Source of the DNA: an uncultured Eggerthella sp.
GTDB lineage: Bacteria > Actinomycetota > Coriobacteriia > Coriobacteriales > Eggerthellaceae
Assembly (NCBI GenBank): GCA_900542065.1
Contig: UQLU01000001.1
Location: 180,276 to 244,275 of the forward strand
Length of the DNA stretch: 64,000 nt
Direction: 5' to 3'
Numbering within the stretch: the stretch's first letter is position 1; each line of letters opens with the position of its first letter. The position numbers were made by a program, and so were the translations under genes. Under the pieces are notes generated by a model. That model had not been told where the DNA came from and did not search any database. It worked only from the letters and a program-made list of their open reading frames with translations. Positions 45,030-54,335 of the stretch are shown piece by piece.

Positions 45030-45321
45030 GCAACGCTTTCTGTTGACGCTCGCCCAATCCCTTCAAACGACGAGATTCAGCGATATCCAATTCTTTCATG
45101 ATCTTTTCAGCTTTTGCCTTACCATAACCTGGAAGGGTTTCGATCAAGGTAGAAGCCTTCATACGACCAACAATAGGATCATCCTTCATTGCGAGAACAT
45201 CTGCAAGACTTAACTTCCCATTTTTCAAATCTTCACGAACCTGAGCTCGTTTAATACGTGCAGCCTTTGCCTTTTCAAGTGCTTGCTGCCTTTCTTCAGG
45301 GGTAAGTTGTGGAACCGGCAT
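45010..45321 (-). CDS. mihF: Actinobacterial integration host factor (mIHF)
   Basis: mIHF is a small nucleoid protein of Actinomycetota, unrelated to the HU/IHF fold, with an S13-like H2TH fold. The 103-residue product has a basic N-terminus (LTPEERQQALEKAKAARIKRA) and the H2TH region (ASTLIETLPGYGKAKAEKIMKELD). The ATG at 45321 has AAAGGAG upstream. It lies directly before gmk, as in Streptomyces and Mycobacterium, and is the clearest phylum marker in the window. Confidence 0.96.
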   Translation of the reverse strand: MPVPQLTPEERQQALEKAKAARIKRAQVREDLKNGKLSLADVLAMKDDPIVGRMKASTLIETLPGYGKAKAEKIMKELDIAESRRLKGLGERQQKALLDRLGK

Positions 45322-45630
45322 GGTTGCTCCTTTTCTTTAGCGATGCTCTCCCTGCATCGATTACGGGCTATTTGGTCTTTTCCTATAGTATACATAAATT
45401 GTATTTACACAATCCCTTAAAACTGTCCACTGAATAAAATTTTAAGCGATTATGTTTTTGAGCAGGATATTTGTACCAATAATTTAGGCAAATTGCACTA
45501 TTTTCTTTAAAGTTTTCCGAATTTTTCCATAGCCTATGGATAAAAAAGGCGCTTTCTCGTTAAAAGAAAGCGCCTAATTGATCACTATTTTGCCAAAAAT
45601 TAAGGATTGCGCGCCTAACTGCGCAAACGT
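45322..45630. other. Intergenic region between mihF and the pyr operon
   Basis: This gene-free stretch holds the mihF leader and promoter region on the left and the pyr operon terminator on the right. A 6-bp stem-loop (CGATGC/GCATCG, 45341-45359) is in the mihF leader. A possible mihF promoter is TTGTGT-N16-TACTAT on the minus strand near 45378-45405. A perfect 15-bp odd palindrome, TCCATAG-C-CTATGGA, is at 45526-45540. No ORF or RNA gene is evident. Confidence 0.6.
45542..45574 (-). terminator. Terminator of the pyr operon
   Basis: GGCGCTTTCT and AGAAAGCGCC form a 10-bp stem with a 7-base loop; on the minus strand TTTTTT follows. It lies about 55 bp after the PyrE-like gene and is the first terminator downstream of pyrR's leader. 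Confidence 0.88.
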
Positions 45631-46080
45631 CTAAATAAGACAATGACACGGAATTTTATCTATAGAGGTATCAGAACCTACCAAAGAAAGAACAGCGACT
45701 ACCTTTGCGTTTTTTGATTCGACAAACGAAATAATCTTTTGTGCGATTGCTTCATTGTAGGTATCAAGAACTATAACTACTTTTTCGTTTTTCTTTATAG
45801 AAAGAGATGCGCTAACTTCCTGACCAAGAGTCTCGCAAATACCAAAACGCATCCAAGCAGAAAGCGCAACATTATAAGCGAAATAAGAATCTATTCCTGG
45901 AAGAGATAATACCAGTTCAGGCTTTGATTCGCGATCAAGCTTCCGAAGCAATTCAACCGCTAATTTATTTGAAACAATGGGATCAGCCATTAACGCTTGC
46001 GCATTGACGGAAAGATCGGAATCACTAGATCCAAGTGCTCCCATTTTATCTAACAGGTCACGTACTTCTTGTTTATCCAT
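45631..46080 (-). CDS. Degenerate orotate phosphoribosyltransferase-like (PyrE-like) protein
   Basis: The 149-residue protein fills the place where pyrE usually follows pyrF. It can be aligned by eye with PyrE: an N-terminal helix ending in MGAL, an ALMADPIVSNKLAVELLRKL segment, a strand-helix PELVLSLPGIDSYFAYNVAL, and a final VVIVLDTYNEAIAQ then NAKVVAVLSLV. The features needed for catalysis are missing: the substrate segment around LSSG-HS is shortened, the RK-x-K-x-H loop is reduced to WMRFGICETLG, and the PRPP motif VVDDVITTG reads VIVLDTYNE. The reading frame is intact, so it is not a simple pseudogene. It may be structural, regulatory or differently specific. The PyrE relationship is inference from alignment and position. 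Confidence 0.7.
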   Translation of the reverse strand: MDKQEVRDLLDKMGALGSSDSDLSVNAQALMADPIVSNKLAVELLRKLDRESKPELVLSLPGIDSYFAYNVALSAWMRFGICETLGQEVSASLSIKKNEKVVIVLDTYNEAIAQKIISFVESKNAKVVAVLSLVGSDTSIDKIPCHCLI

Positions 46081-46084
46081 GTAC

Positions 46085-46801
46085 TTACAGCTCCTTCACG
46101 ATAGCATCAAACGCAGCGCCTGGATCAGGCTGTCCTGTAATAGGACGACCAATAACAATATGTGAAGCTCCATTATCAAATGCTTCTTTTGGCGTTGCAA
46201 CACGGCTTTGGTCCCCAAGATCTGAACCTGCTGGGCGCACGCCAGGGGTAACTATATACGCATTTGGACCAAGAATTTCACGCAGCATAGCAGCTTCTTG
46301 AGGAGAAGCAACAACACCAGATAAACCAGCTTCTTTTGCTTGCTTTGCTAGGGTTAATACTTGATCAGTTACCGAACGAGTAACCCCTGTTTTTGATAAG
46401 TCTTCAGCACTCATACTGGTAAGAACCGTAATCGCAAGCGAAATGGGCTCCGATTCAACCCAACGAGCTTGCTCTAGACCTTCTTTTGCAGCTTTCATCA
46501 TGGCGCTGCCACCAATTGCATGCATAGTAAGCATGTCTGCACCTGCTTCTGCAGCTGCCTGAGCGGCACCTTTTACCTGATGAGGAATATCATGAAACTT
46601 TAAATCAAGGAATACTTTAAAGCCACGTTTTTGCAGAGCTGTTACAAAATAAGGACCTTCTTGATAGAACAAGGTCATACCAATTTTTAACCATGTTGCT
46701 TTTCCTGCAAGAGAATCTGCTAACTCTAATGCGCGAGAGCGATCACAATCTAGCGCAACTATTACACGATCTTTACGTGGGATGGAATCAAAATCTAACA
46801 T
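46085..46801 (-). CDS. pyrF: Orotidine 5'-phosphate decarboxylase
   Basis: PyrF decarboxylates OMP to UMP, the last step of de novo synthesis. The catalytic DLKFHDIPHQV motif (D-x-K-x-x-D) is near 62, and the phosphate-binding end VTPGVRP and GRPITGQPDP are present. The 238-residue length is typical. The ATG at 46801 overlaps pyrD by 7 bp. Confidence 0.98.
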   Translation of the reverse strand: MLDFDSIPRKDRVIVALDCDRSRALELADSLAGKATWLKIGMTLFYQEGPYFVTALQKRGFKVFLDLKFHDIPHQVKGAAQAAAEAGADMLTMHAIGGSAMMKAAKEGLEQARWVESEPISLAITVLTSMSAEDLSKTGVTRSVTDQVLTLAKQAKEAGLSGVVASPQEAAMLREILGPNAYIVTPGVRPAGSDLGDQSRVATPKEAFDNGASHIVIGRPITGQPDPGAAFDAIVKEL

Positions 46802-47709
46802 TGAAGAGCTCCAATCAACTGATTAACGTCATCGATGCGCGCTTCTTCGCAATAGTTGCGAATACCTTCAATAACTTCGATAGTTGCGCGAGGATTAGCA
46901 AAGTTTGCCGTGCCTACCGCAACAGCACTAGCACCAGCTAACATAAACTCTACAGCATCGGTTCCATTCGTAATACCACCCATACCTAAAATAGGTACCG
47001 AAACCGCTTGATGAACCTGCCATACCATACGAAGCGCAACGGGTTTGACGGCAGGACCAGAAAGACCCCCTACTACACGAGCAAGAATGGGTTTGCGAGT
47101 TTTAACATCGATAGCCATTCCCAGTAGCGTATTAATAAGCGAAATTGCATCAGCGCCAGCAGATTCAACCGCACGGGCTACCTCGGTTATATCGGTAACA
47201 TTTGGTGTCAATTTTACAATCATTGGACGCTTTGTGCGTTTGCGACATTCACTTACCACTGAAGCAGCCATAGAAGGATCAGTGCCAAAGGTCATGCCAC
47301 CACAATCGACGTTAGGACACGAGATATTAAGCTCATAAGCATCAACATCATTTGATGCTTCGAGTGCTTCTACTACCGCTGCATATTCATCCAAACTATG
47401 CCCTGAAACATTAACAATGGTAGTTGCATTTTGTTCACGCAACCAAGGCAAGTCACGTTCGATCAAAGTCTTAACACCAGGATTTTGTAGACCAATTGAA
47501 TTCAACATACCGCTTGGCGTTTCGGCAATGCGAGGTGCATCATTTCCCGCCCAACCATGAAGCGAAACACCTTTCGTAGTTACTGCTCCAAGAGCACCAA
47601 CATCAATAAAATCGCCATATTCGCGCCCAGAAGCAAACGTACCTGAAGCCGTCGTTACGGGGTTTTTCATGGATAAACCACCCAAATTTACGCTCATCTG
47701 AACAGTCAT
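46795..47709 (-). CDS. pyrD: Dihydroorotate dehydrogenase catalytic subunit, type 1B
   Basis: PyrD oxidises dihydroorotate to orotate using FMN. The loop with the catalytic cysteine (NISCPNVDCGG) and FMN contacts (LGMGGITNGTDAVEF, GASAVAVGTANF) are clear. The partner pyrK directly upstream identifies it as the NAD-dependent 1B type. The ATG at 47709 overlaps the pyrK stop as TAATG; a TTG at 47715 is possible. Confidence 0.97.
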   Translation of the reverse strand: MTVQMSVNLGGLSMKNPVTTASGTFASGREYGDFIDVGALGAVTTKGVSLHGWAGNDAPRIAETPSGMLNSIGLQNPGVKTLIERDLPWLREQNATTIVNVSGHSLDEYAAVVEALEASNDVDAYELNISCPNVDCGGMTFGTDPSMAASVVSECRKRTKRPMIVKLTPNVTDITEVARAVESAGADAISLINTLLGMAIDVKTRKPILARVVGGLSGPAVKPVALRMVWQVHQAVSVPILGMGGITNGTDAVEFMLAGASAVAVGTANFANPRATIEVIEGIRNYCEEARIDDVNQLIGALQC

Positions 47710-48491
47710 TACCAAATCACCTCCGCAGCGTTAAAAACAGGACCATCGATGCAAGAACGCTTACGACCATTAGTGGTCTCAACAATACAAGACAGACATG
47801 CACCTATACCACAAGCCATGCGCTTTTCTAAAGATACAAATGTCTTGATACCTGCCTGTAAAGCAATATCGGAAACAATATGCATCATAGGTTCAGGACC
47901 ACAGCATGCAACAAAATCATAGGCGTTATCAGCTATATGCTTGCTTACCAGATCAGTGCAAAAGCCATGATGACCTTTAGAGCCGTCATCAGTAGCGACA
48001 GATACTTCTTTACCTAAGAGGTTTTCATAGCGCTCTTCTACAACTAAGGATTGAGCCGTTTGCGCTCCTAGAACCACCTCTACTTCAATACCTGACTTCA
48101 CAAGAGATTCAGCAAATAAGTACAGAGGTGCACCTCCAACTCCACCTGCAACTAACAAAGCACGTGAAGCAGACTCAGGGGCAATCCAACCATGTCCTAT
48201 AGGGCCCATAACACTGACAAGATCGCCCTTGCCAAGGGTAGTCATGTGAGCGCTACCAAAACCGACAACCTGATACAAAATAACTAAAGTCTTCTTGTCG
48301 TTTTCCGTATAGTAAACAGAAAAGGGTCTGCGAAGAATGTGGCCTTCCATACCAGGAAGCTGAATATGAACAAATTGACCAGGTTCGAGGTTTTCACCAA
48401 TATCGTCAACATCGATTTTAATTAACCAGAGAGTATCAGTAAGAGGTTGATTATCTCTAACAGTACCCTCGCGTTCTAAAACGATACCCAT
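47709..48491 (-). CDS. pyrK: Dihydroorotate dehydrogenase electron transfer subunit
   Basis: PyrK carries FAD and a [2Fe-2S] cluster that passes electrons from PyrD to NAD+. The FAD motif RRPFSVY is near 54, the NAD-binding GGVGGAPLY near 115, and cluster cysteines are in CGIGACLSC and the later CIDGPVF. It lies between carB and pyrD. Confidence 0.97.
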   Translation of the reverse strand: MGIVLEREGTVRDNQPLTDTLWLIKIDVDDIGENLEPGQFVHIQLPGMEGHILRRPFSVYYTENDKKTLVILYQVVGFGSAHMTTLGKGDLVSVMGPIGHGWIAPESASRALLVAGGVGGAPLYLFAESLVKSGIEVEVVLGAQTAQSLVVEERYENLLGKEVSVATDDGSKGHHGFCTDLVSKHIADNAYDFVACCGPEPMMHIVSDIALQAGIKTFVSLEKRMACGIGACLSCIVETTNGRKRSCIDGPVFNAAEVIW

Positions 48492-48498
48492 TACTCCC

Positions 48499-51400
48499 TC
48501 ACCTCTCTTCCCATTGATCTAAATCCTGAAGTGCAATAATTGACAGATTGTCATCGCGTAGATTATCAATAGCCGAAACAAATGCCTGAGCGCCAGCTAA
48601 CGTGGTTACATAGCAAAGATTCTGACGTACCGCCATAGTACGTAATACATATCCATCCGAGCGGGTATCCTGACCAAAGGGAGTGTTGATCATTAAATCA
48701 ATTTTTCCATCGCGAATCATCGTTAAGATATTTGGCTCAGGATCACTAACACGACCAATTTCTTCACAAGGAATATTTGCGGATTCTAATGCTCGTGCAG
48801 TACCAGAGGTACAAATAAGCTTAAAGCCCATGCGAGCCAGATCTCGCGCAAGAGGCAAAATCGCACGTTTATCACGATCGCATACTGAAACAAAGCAGGT
48901 ACCGCTTTTTGGAAGTTCCATTGAAACCGCAGCTTGAGTTTTTGCATACGCAGCAGGGAAATTATTAGCAATGCCCATAACTTCCCCAGTGGACTTCATT
49001 TCAGGACCTAAAACCACATCAGCACCAGGGAATCGTCCAAACGGCATAACTGCTTCCTTTACGCAAAAATGCGATTGGCGACGTTCATCACTGGGAAGAT
49101 TAAACGATTTAAGTTTTTCACCCGCCATAATACGAGCAGCAAGTTTAGCTAAAGGTACGCCAGTTGCTTTAGAAACAAAAGGAACCGTACGCGAAGCACG
49201 AGGATTAGCTTCGATTACATAAACCGTTCCATCTTTAATGGCAAACTGGACATTAATTAAGCCCACTACCCCTAAACGCAATGCCAATTGACGCGTAATG
49301 GAGCGAAGCTGAGATACTTGAGACTCAGACAGAGTGAAAGGAGGAATACAGCAAGCAGAGTCACCGGAATGAACACCTGCTTCTTCAATATGTTCTAGTA
49401 CGCCACCAATATATACCTGTTCTCCGTCGCATAAAGCATCAACATCACATTCGATCGCACCTTCAAGGAATCGATCGAGATACACCGGATGATCAGGCGT
49501 AATGCGCGCTGCTTCTGCCATATATTTTTCAAGATATTTAGCATCGTAGGCAATGACCATACCTCTGCCACCTAAAACATATGAGGGGCGCACCAAAAGA
49601 GGGAAGCCAATCTTATCAGCTACACGACAAGCCTCTTCGAACGAAGAAGCCATTCCTGCAGCCGGATACGTGATATGAAGTTCGTCTAAGATTTCTGAGA
49701 ATCGATCACGATCTTCAGCTAAGTCAATTGCTTCAGGCTTAGTACCCATAACAACCATACCTGAATTTTCCAAATCACGAGCTAGCTTAAGTGGTGTTTG
49801 GCCACCAAGGGTTACTACTACCCCATCTGGCTGTTCAACATCAACAATGTCCATTACATCCTCATAGGTAAGAGGTTCAAAATACAGACGATCTGACGTG
49901 TCATAGTCAGTAGAAACGGTTTCTGGGTTGCAGTTAACCATAATGGTTTCGTATCCCGCATCATGAAGAGCGTAGCTAGCATGGACGCAACAATAATCAA
50001 ATTCAATACCCTGGCCAATTCGATTAGGACCAGCACCTAGAATCATTGCGCGCTTTTTAGATACAGGACGAATTTCAGTTTCGCCTAATTCATACGTTTT
50101 ATAGTGATATTCCGTACGACTTTCAAATTCGGCTGCACACGTATCGACGGTCTTGAATACAGGAACTACTCCAAGTTCTTTGCGACGCGCACGAACAGTA
50201 TGTTCATCACTGTTGGTCAAATAAGCAATTTGGACATCCGACAATCCGAAACGCTTTGCCTGAAGCAAATCCTCAGCACTTAATTCATCAAGTGAATAAG
50301 AACCGACAGCTTGTTCAACTTGAATAATGTCATAAATGCGAGATAAGAACCAACGATCGATTTTAGAAGCATTAAACACGTCATCTATTGACCAGCCTCG
50401 ACGAAATGCTTCTGCGATATAAAAGATGCGATCTTCAGTGGGTTTTCCTACCAGCTCATCAAAGTTTTCTTCATCGAAATCATCTTTTCCATCGGCGCCT
50501 AAACCTGCTCGCCCGTTTTCCAAAGAGCGCATAGCTTTACCGAAAGCTTCTTCGAAATTACGACCTATAGCCATAATCTCTCCAACCGCTTTCATACGCG
50601 TAGAAAGAGTTGTGTCGGTACCCTTGAATTTCTCAAAAGCAAAACGTGGAACCTTTACCACACAATAGTCGATAGAAGGTTCAAAACAGGCTGGAGTTGC
50701 CTTGGTAATGTCGTTAGTAATTTCATCTAAGGTATAACCAACTGCTAATTTAGCTGCCGCTTTAGCAATAGGAAAACCAGTAGCCTTAGAAGCAAGTGCA
50801 GAAGATCGAGAAACACGTGGATTCATTTCAATAACAATCAATCTGCCATTTTGAGGGTTAATAGCAAACTGAACGTTAGATCCACCCGTTTCAACACCAA
50901 TCTTTTCAAGAATAGCAAGAGATGCTACACGCATACGTTGATATTCAACGTCGGATAACGTTTGTGCAGGAGCTACCGTAATGGAGTCACCGGTATGAAC
51001 GCCCATAGGATCAAAGTTTTCGATGGAGCAAATAATAATGCCGTTACCCGCTTTATCGCGCATAACTTCCATCTCATATTCTTTCCAGCCTTCAATACTC
51101 TCTTCAACCAAGACTTCAGTTACCGGAGATAAATCGAGACCCTGAGAAACGATGAGCTTAAGTTCGTCTTGATCATGAGCAATACCACCACCAGCTCCGC
51201 CAAGGGTAAAGGAAGGGCGAATTACCAAAGGATATCCAAGCTTATCTGCTAGTGAAAGTGCATCTTCTACCGAATATGCATAACCACTGCGTGCAACCTC
51301 TAACCCAATTTCCGCCATTGCCTCATTGAATTGCTTACGATCTTCGCCTCGCTCGATAGCTTCAAGATCACAACCAATCATTTCAACGTTGTACTTGTCT

Positions 51401-51723
51401 AAAACTCCAGCTTTGGCTAACTCGACAGCAGCATTAAGGGCGGTCTGTCCACCAAGTGTTGGAAGCAAAGCATCAGGACGTTCTTTTTCAATTATTTTTT
51501 CGATAAATTCTTTCGTAATTGGCTCAACATAAGTTCGATCAACCAACTGTGGGTCGGTCATGATGGTCGCCGGATTGGAATTAACCAACACTACTTCATA
51601 ACCATCTTCTTTGAGGACCTTACATGCTTGTGCTCCAGAATAGTCGAACTCGCATGCTTGCCCAATAACAATAGGGCCAGAACCAATAACAAGAATACGT
51701 TTAATATCGGTTCGTTTAGGCAT
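48499..51723 (-). CDS. carB: Carbamoyl-phosphate synthase large subunit
   Basis: CarB makes carbamoyl phosphate from bicarbonate, ATP and CarA-derived ammonia. The 1074-residue protein has two homologous ATP-grasp halves (GSGPIVIGQACEFDYSG near the start and GAGPNRIGQGIEFDYC near 550) and a C-terminal MGS-type allosteric domain. The ATG at 51723 has AAGGAG upstream; the frame runs further up inside carA. It overlaps carA by 8 bp. Confidence 0.99.
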   Translation of the reverse strand: MPKRTDIKRILVIGSGPIVIGQACEFDYSGAQACKVLKEDGYEVVLVNSNPATIMTDPQLVDRTYVEPITKEFIEKIIEKERPDALLPTLGGQTALNAAVELAKAGVLDKYNVEMIGCDLEAIERGEDRKQFNEAMAEIGLEVARSGYAYSVEDALSLADKLGYPLVIRPSFTLGGAGGGIAHDQDELKLIVSQGLDLSPVTEVLVEESIEGWKEYEMEVMRDKAGNGIIICSIENFDPMGVHTGDSITVAPAQTLSDVEYQRMRVASLAILEKIGVETGGSNVQFAINPQNGRLIVIEMNPRVSRSSALASKATGFPIAKAAAKLAVGYTLDEITNDITKATPACFEPSIDYCVVKVPRFAFEKFKGTDTTLSTRMKAVGEIMAIGRNFEEAFGKAMRSLENGRAGLGADGKDDFDEENFDELVGKPTEDRIFYIAEAFRRGWSIDDVFNASKIDRWFLSRIYDIIQVEQAVGSYSLDELSAEDLLQAKRFGLSDVQIAYLTNSDEHTVRARRKELGVVPVFKTVDTCAAEFESRTEYHYKTYELGETEIRPVSKKRAMILGAGPNRIGQGIEFDYCCVHASYALHDAGYETIMVNCNPETVSTDYDTSDRLYFEPLTYEDVMDIVDVEQPDGVVVTLGGQTPLKLARDLENSGMVVMGTKPEAIDLAEDRDRFSEILDELHITYPAAGMASSFEEACRVADKIGFPLLVRPSYVLGGRGMVIAYDAKYLEKYMAEAARITPDHPVYLDRFLEGAIECDVDALCDGEQVYIGGVLEHIEEAGVHSGDSACCIPPFTLSESQVSQLRSITRQLALRLGVVGLINVQFAIKDGTVYVIEANPRASRTVPFVSKATGVPLAKLAARIMAGEKLKSFNLPSDERRQSHFCVKEAVMPFGRFPGADVVLGPEMKSTGEVMGIANNFPAAYAKTQAAVSMELPKSGTCFVSVCDRDKRAILPLARDLARMGFKLICTSGTARALESANIPCEEIGRVSDPEPNILTMIRDGKIDLMINTPFGQDTRSDGYVLRTMAVRQNLCYVTTLAGAQAFVSAIDNLRDDNLSIIALQDLDQWEER

Positions 51724-53050
51724 GAGTTTCTCCTTCCGTTGCACCAAATACCCAACCAGCAAGTCGATCTTGAGCAATATCAATATCTAAATACTGTTCA
51801 TCGCCGTCCATAAGACGCGAAAATGCACTAAAGAGATAGTGTGCATCAGTAGGTCCTGGACTTGCTTCAGGATGGTACTGAACAGAAAATACTGGTTTAT
51901 CAAGAAAAGCAATGCCCTCAGCAGTACCGTCATTGAGATTAATGTGAGTAAGCTGAATACGACCGAATTTCTCGTTTTGTACTACAGGAGCTATGTGGTG
52001 CTCACTCCAGAAACGTAAATCATTTACATGATCAGAATAGCCACCAGAAAGCTCGGGAATAAGAGCACCTAGCGATCTAAACACTAATCCAAAACCATGA
52101 TTCTGTGCGGTAATTTCAACTCGGCCAGTCCGTAAATTCATAACAGGTTGGTTTCCACCACGATGACCAAACTTAAGCTTTTCCATTTCGGCACCGCTTG
52201 CCAAGCAGATCATCTGATGCCCAAGACAAATTCCAAACAGCGGAACCGCACCGATAAGTTTTTCTACCTGCACATACGTTTCCCGAACCGCTTCGGGATC
52301 TCCTGGACCATTACTCAGAAAGACACCATCAGGATTCATCGCAAGTACGGTTTCAGCTGGAGTATCCCAAGGAACTACAGTCAGCTTACAACCTACACGG
52401 ATCAGTCCCTGCAGGATTGATTTCTTAACTCCGCAGTCATACGCAACAACGTTATACTGACCCTCTTTACCCGAAGCAAGCGCAAATGAGTGGCTTTCAG
52501 GTAATTCATCAAAAGGAGTTATTTCAGTACGACTTACGGTTTTTGCTAAATTAACCCCAACAATGCTTTCAGAGGCACGGACCTTTGCCAACAAGCTATC
52601 AGTATCCAAATCGATAGTCGACAAGACACCTCGCTGAGCGCCATGATCGCGTAAGTGAGCGACAAGGGATCGCGTATCAATGCCGCTAATTGCAACTACC
52701 CCTTGTTGGGTAAGAAAATCAGGCAAACTTATCGTACTTCTCCAATTAGAAGGAGTCGAACAAATATCATGAACGACCAGACCTCTTAAAGCTAAAGAAT
52801 CTGCCTGAAGATCATCGGTATTAACACCATAATTTCCAATTTGGGGATAGGTCATAGTAATAATCTGACCCGCATAAGAAGGATCAGAGATAACCTCTAA
52901 ATACCCTTCAAGAGAAGTGTTGAAACAAACTTCGCCAAACACTTCACCAGGTGCTGCACAGGAAAAACCCTCAAAAACCGATCCGTCTTCTAAAACAAGC
53001 TTGGCTCGATCACGTAACCCATAACTGGTTTTTTCTAGAAGCTTACTCAA
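51716..53050 (-). CDS. carA: Carbamoyl-phosphate synthase small subunit
   Basis: CarA hydrolyses glutamine and channels ammonia to CarB. The class I amidotransferase domain has the nucleophile in GICLGHQ and the His-Glu pair in YHPEASPGP; the N-terminal CPSase domain includes FNTSLEGYLEVISDPSY. The only start before conserved sequence is a TTG at 53050 that overlaps the end of pyrC and has AAGGATGG upstream. The 444 residues are longer than the ~370-380 typical of the family, partly through a short C-terminal tail. Confidence 0.98.
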   Translation of the reverse strand: MSKLLEKTSYGLRDRAKLVLEDGSVFEGFSCAAPGEVFGEVCFNTSLEGYLEVISDPSYAGQIITMTYPQIGNYGVNTDDLQADSLALRGLVVHDICSTPSNWRSTISLPDFLTQQGVVAISGIDTRSLVAHLRDHGAQRGVLSTIDLDTDSLLAKVRASESIVGVNLAKTVSRTEITPFDELPESHSFALASGKEGQYNVVAYDCGVKKSILQGLIRVGCKLTVVPWDTPAETVLAMNPDGVFLSNGPGDPEAVRETYVQVEKLIGAVPLFGICLGHQMICLASGAEMEKLKFGHRGGNQPVMNLRTGRVEITAQNHGFGLVFRSLGALIPELSGGYSDHVNDLRFWSEHHIAPVVQNEKFGRIQLTHINLNDGTAEGIAFLDKPVFSVQYHPEASPGPTDAHYLFSAFSRLMDGDEQYLDIDIAQDRLAGWVFGATEGETHA

Positions 53051-54335
53051 CTACGACACCATCCTTACAGGTTAGCGAACCTCCAACAAACACGTCAGTA
53101 GCACGCCCTACCAACTCATAGCCGAGAAAACCTGAATTTTTAGATTTTGAATACATATCATCTTCACTTACTGTCCAGGTAATATCAGGATTGAAAATGG
53201 TAATGTCTGCACAACTACCCTTTTCAAGGCGTACTTGATCAACGCGAAGAATTTCACGAGGTTTAATTGCCATTAGCTCAACCATCTTGTTGTAATCAAT
53301 CAAGCCAGGCTTTACGAGATAGGTAAGAATGACTCCAAGAGAAGTTTCAAGACCAGTCATACCAAAAGGTGCTAATTCGAATTCGCGAGCCTTTTCATGG
53401 CTAGCATGAGGTGCATGATCGGTAACGATGCAATCGACCGTTCCATCTTGAATGCCAGCAATAATAGCTTCGTTGTCTTCCTTGGTACGAAGAGGAGGAT
53501 TCATCTTCAAATTTGTATTGTAAGTAGACGTTAAGTTATCTTCATTTAAGACAATATGATGAGGTGTTGCTTCGCACGTAACCGCAATGCCGCGAGCCTT
53601 ACCTTCACGGACAAGTTCTATGCCTCGTGCCGTCGTTATATGCTGAATATGAATAGGGCATCCTGTAAGCTCGGATAATGCAATATCGCGTTGAATCTGC
53701 AGCTCTTCACCAGCTGTAGGCCATCCAGCCATGCCCAAGCGAGTAGAAACTACCCCTTCATTAACCTGTCCTGGACCTACCAAATCTTCATCCTGGCAGT
53801 GACTCATCACAACTTTATCGAACATTTTGGCGTAATCCATCACACGGCGCATCATGCCAGCGTGCTGAATTCCTCGCCCATCATCAGTAAAAGCAACAGC
53901 ACCATGGGAAACCATATCACCAATTTCTGCAAGGGATTCGCCTTTGAGACCCTTTGTGCAAGCTCCAGAGGGATAAACGCGGCAATGATGAGCCTGTTTT
54001 GCTTTATCGAGAACATAATCAATTGTTGCAGCATCGTCTGTGGTAGGTGAAGTATTTGGCATAGAACAAATACCGGTAAAACCACCATGAGCTGCAGCAG
54101 CGGTTCCCGTTTCAATAGTCTCTTTGTATTCTTGACCTGGGTCACGTAAATGAACATGAATATCGACAAGACCAGGAACCGCAATACATCCGCTACGATC
54201 TAAAACTTGGGCATCACTGCATTCAATATTCTTACCAACTTCAGCGATTACTTCCCCATCAATTAAGATGTCAGATACTTCATCTATACCAACGGAAGGG
54301 TCAATAACGCGAACATTTTTAATGAGCGATTTCAT
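53043..54335 (-). CDS. pyrC: Dihydroorotase
   Basis: PyrC cyclises carbamoyl aspartate to dihydroorotate. It is a class I (PyrC/URA4-like amidohydrolase) enzyme: the zinc motif DIHVHLRDPG is near 60, and GICSMPNTSP and CIVTDHAPH are present. The 430 residues fit the class. The start at 54335 overlaps pyrB by 17 bp. Confidence 0.98.
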   Translation of the reverse strand: MKSLIKNVRVIDPSVGIDEVSDILIDGEVIAEVGKNIECSDAQVLDRSGCIAVPGLVDIHVHLRDPGQEYKETIETGTAAAAHGGFTGICSMPNTSPTTDDAATIDYVLDKAKQAHHCRVYPSGACTKGLKGESLAEIGDMVSHGAVAFTDDGRGIQHAGMMRRVMDYAKMFDKVVMSHCQDEDLVGPGQVNEGVVSTRLGMAGWPTAGEELQIQRDIALSELTGCPIHIQHITTARGIELVREGKARGIAVTCEATPHHIVLNEDNLTSTYNTNLKMNPPLRTKEDNEAIIAGIQDGTVDCIVTDHAPHASHEKAREFELAPFGMTGLETSLGVILTYLVKPGLIDYNKMVELMAIKPREILRVDQVRLEKGSCADITIFNPDITWTVSEDDMYSKSKNSGFLGYELVGRATDVFVGGSLTCKDGVVVE

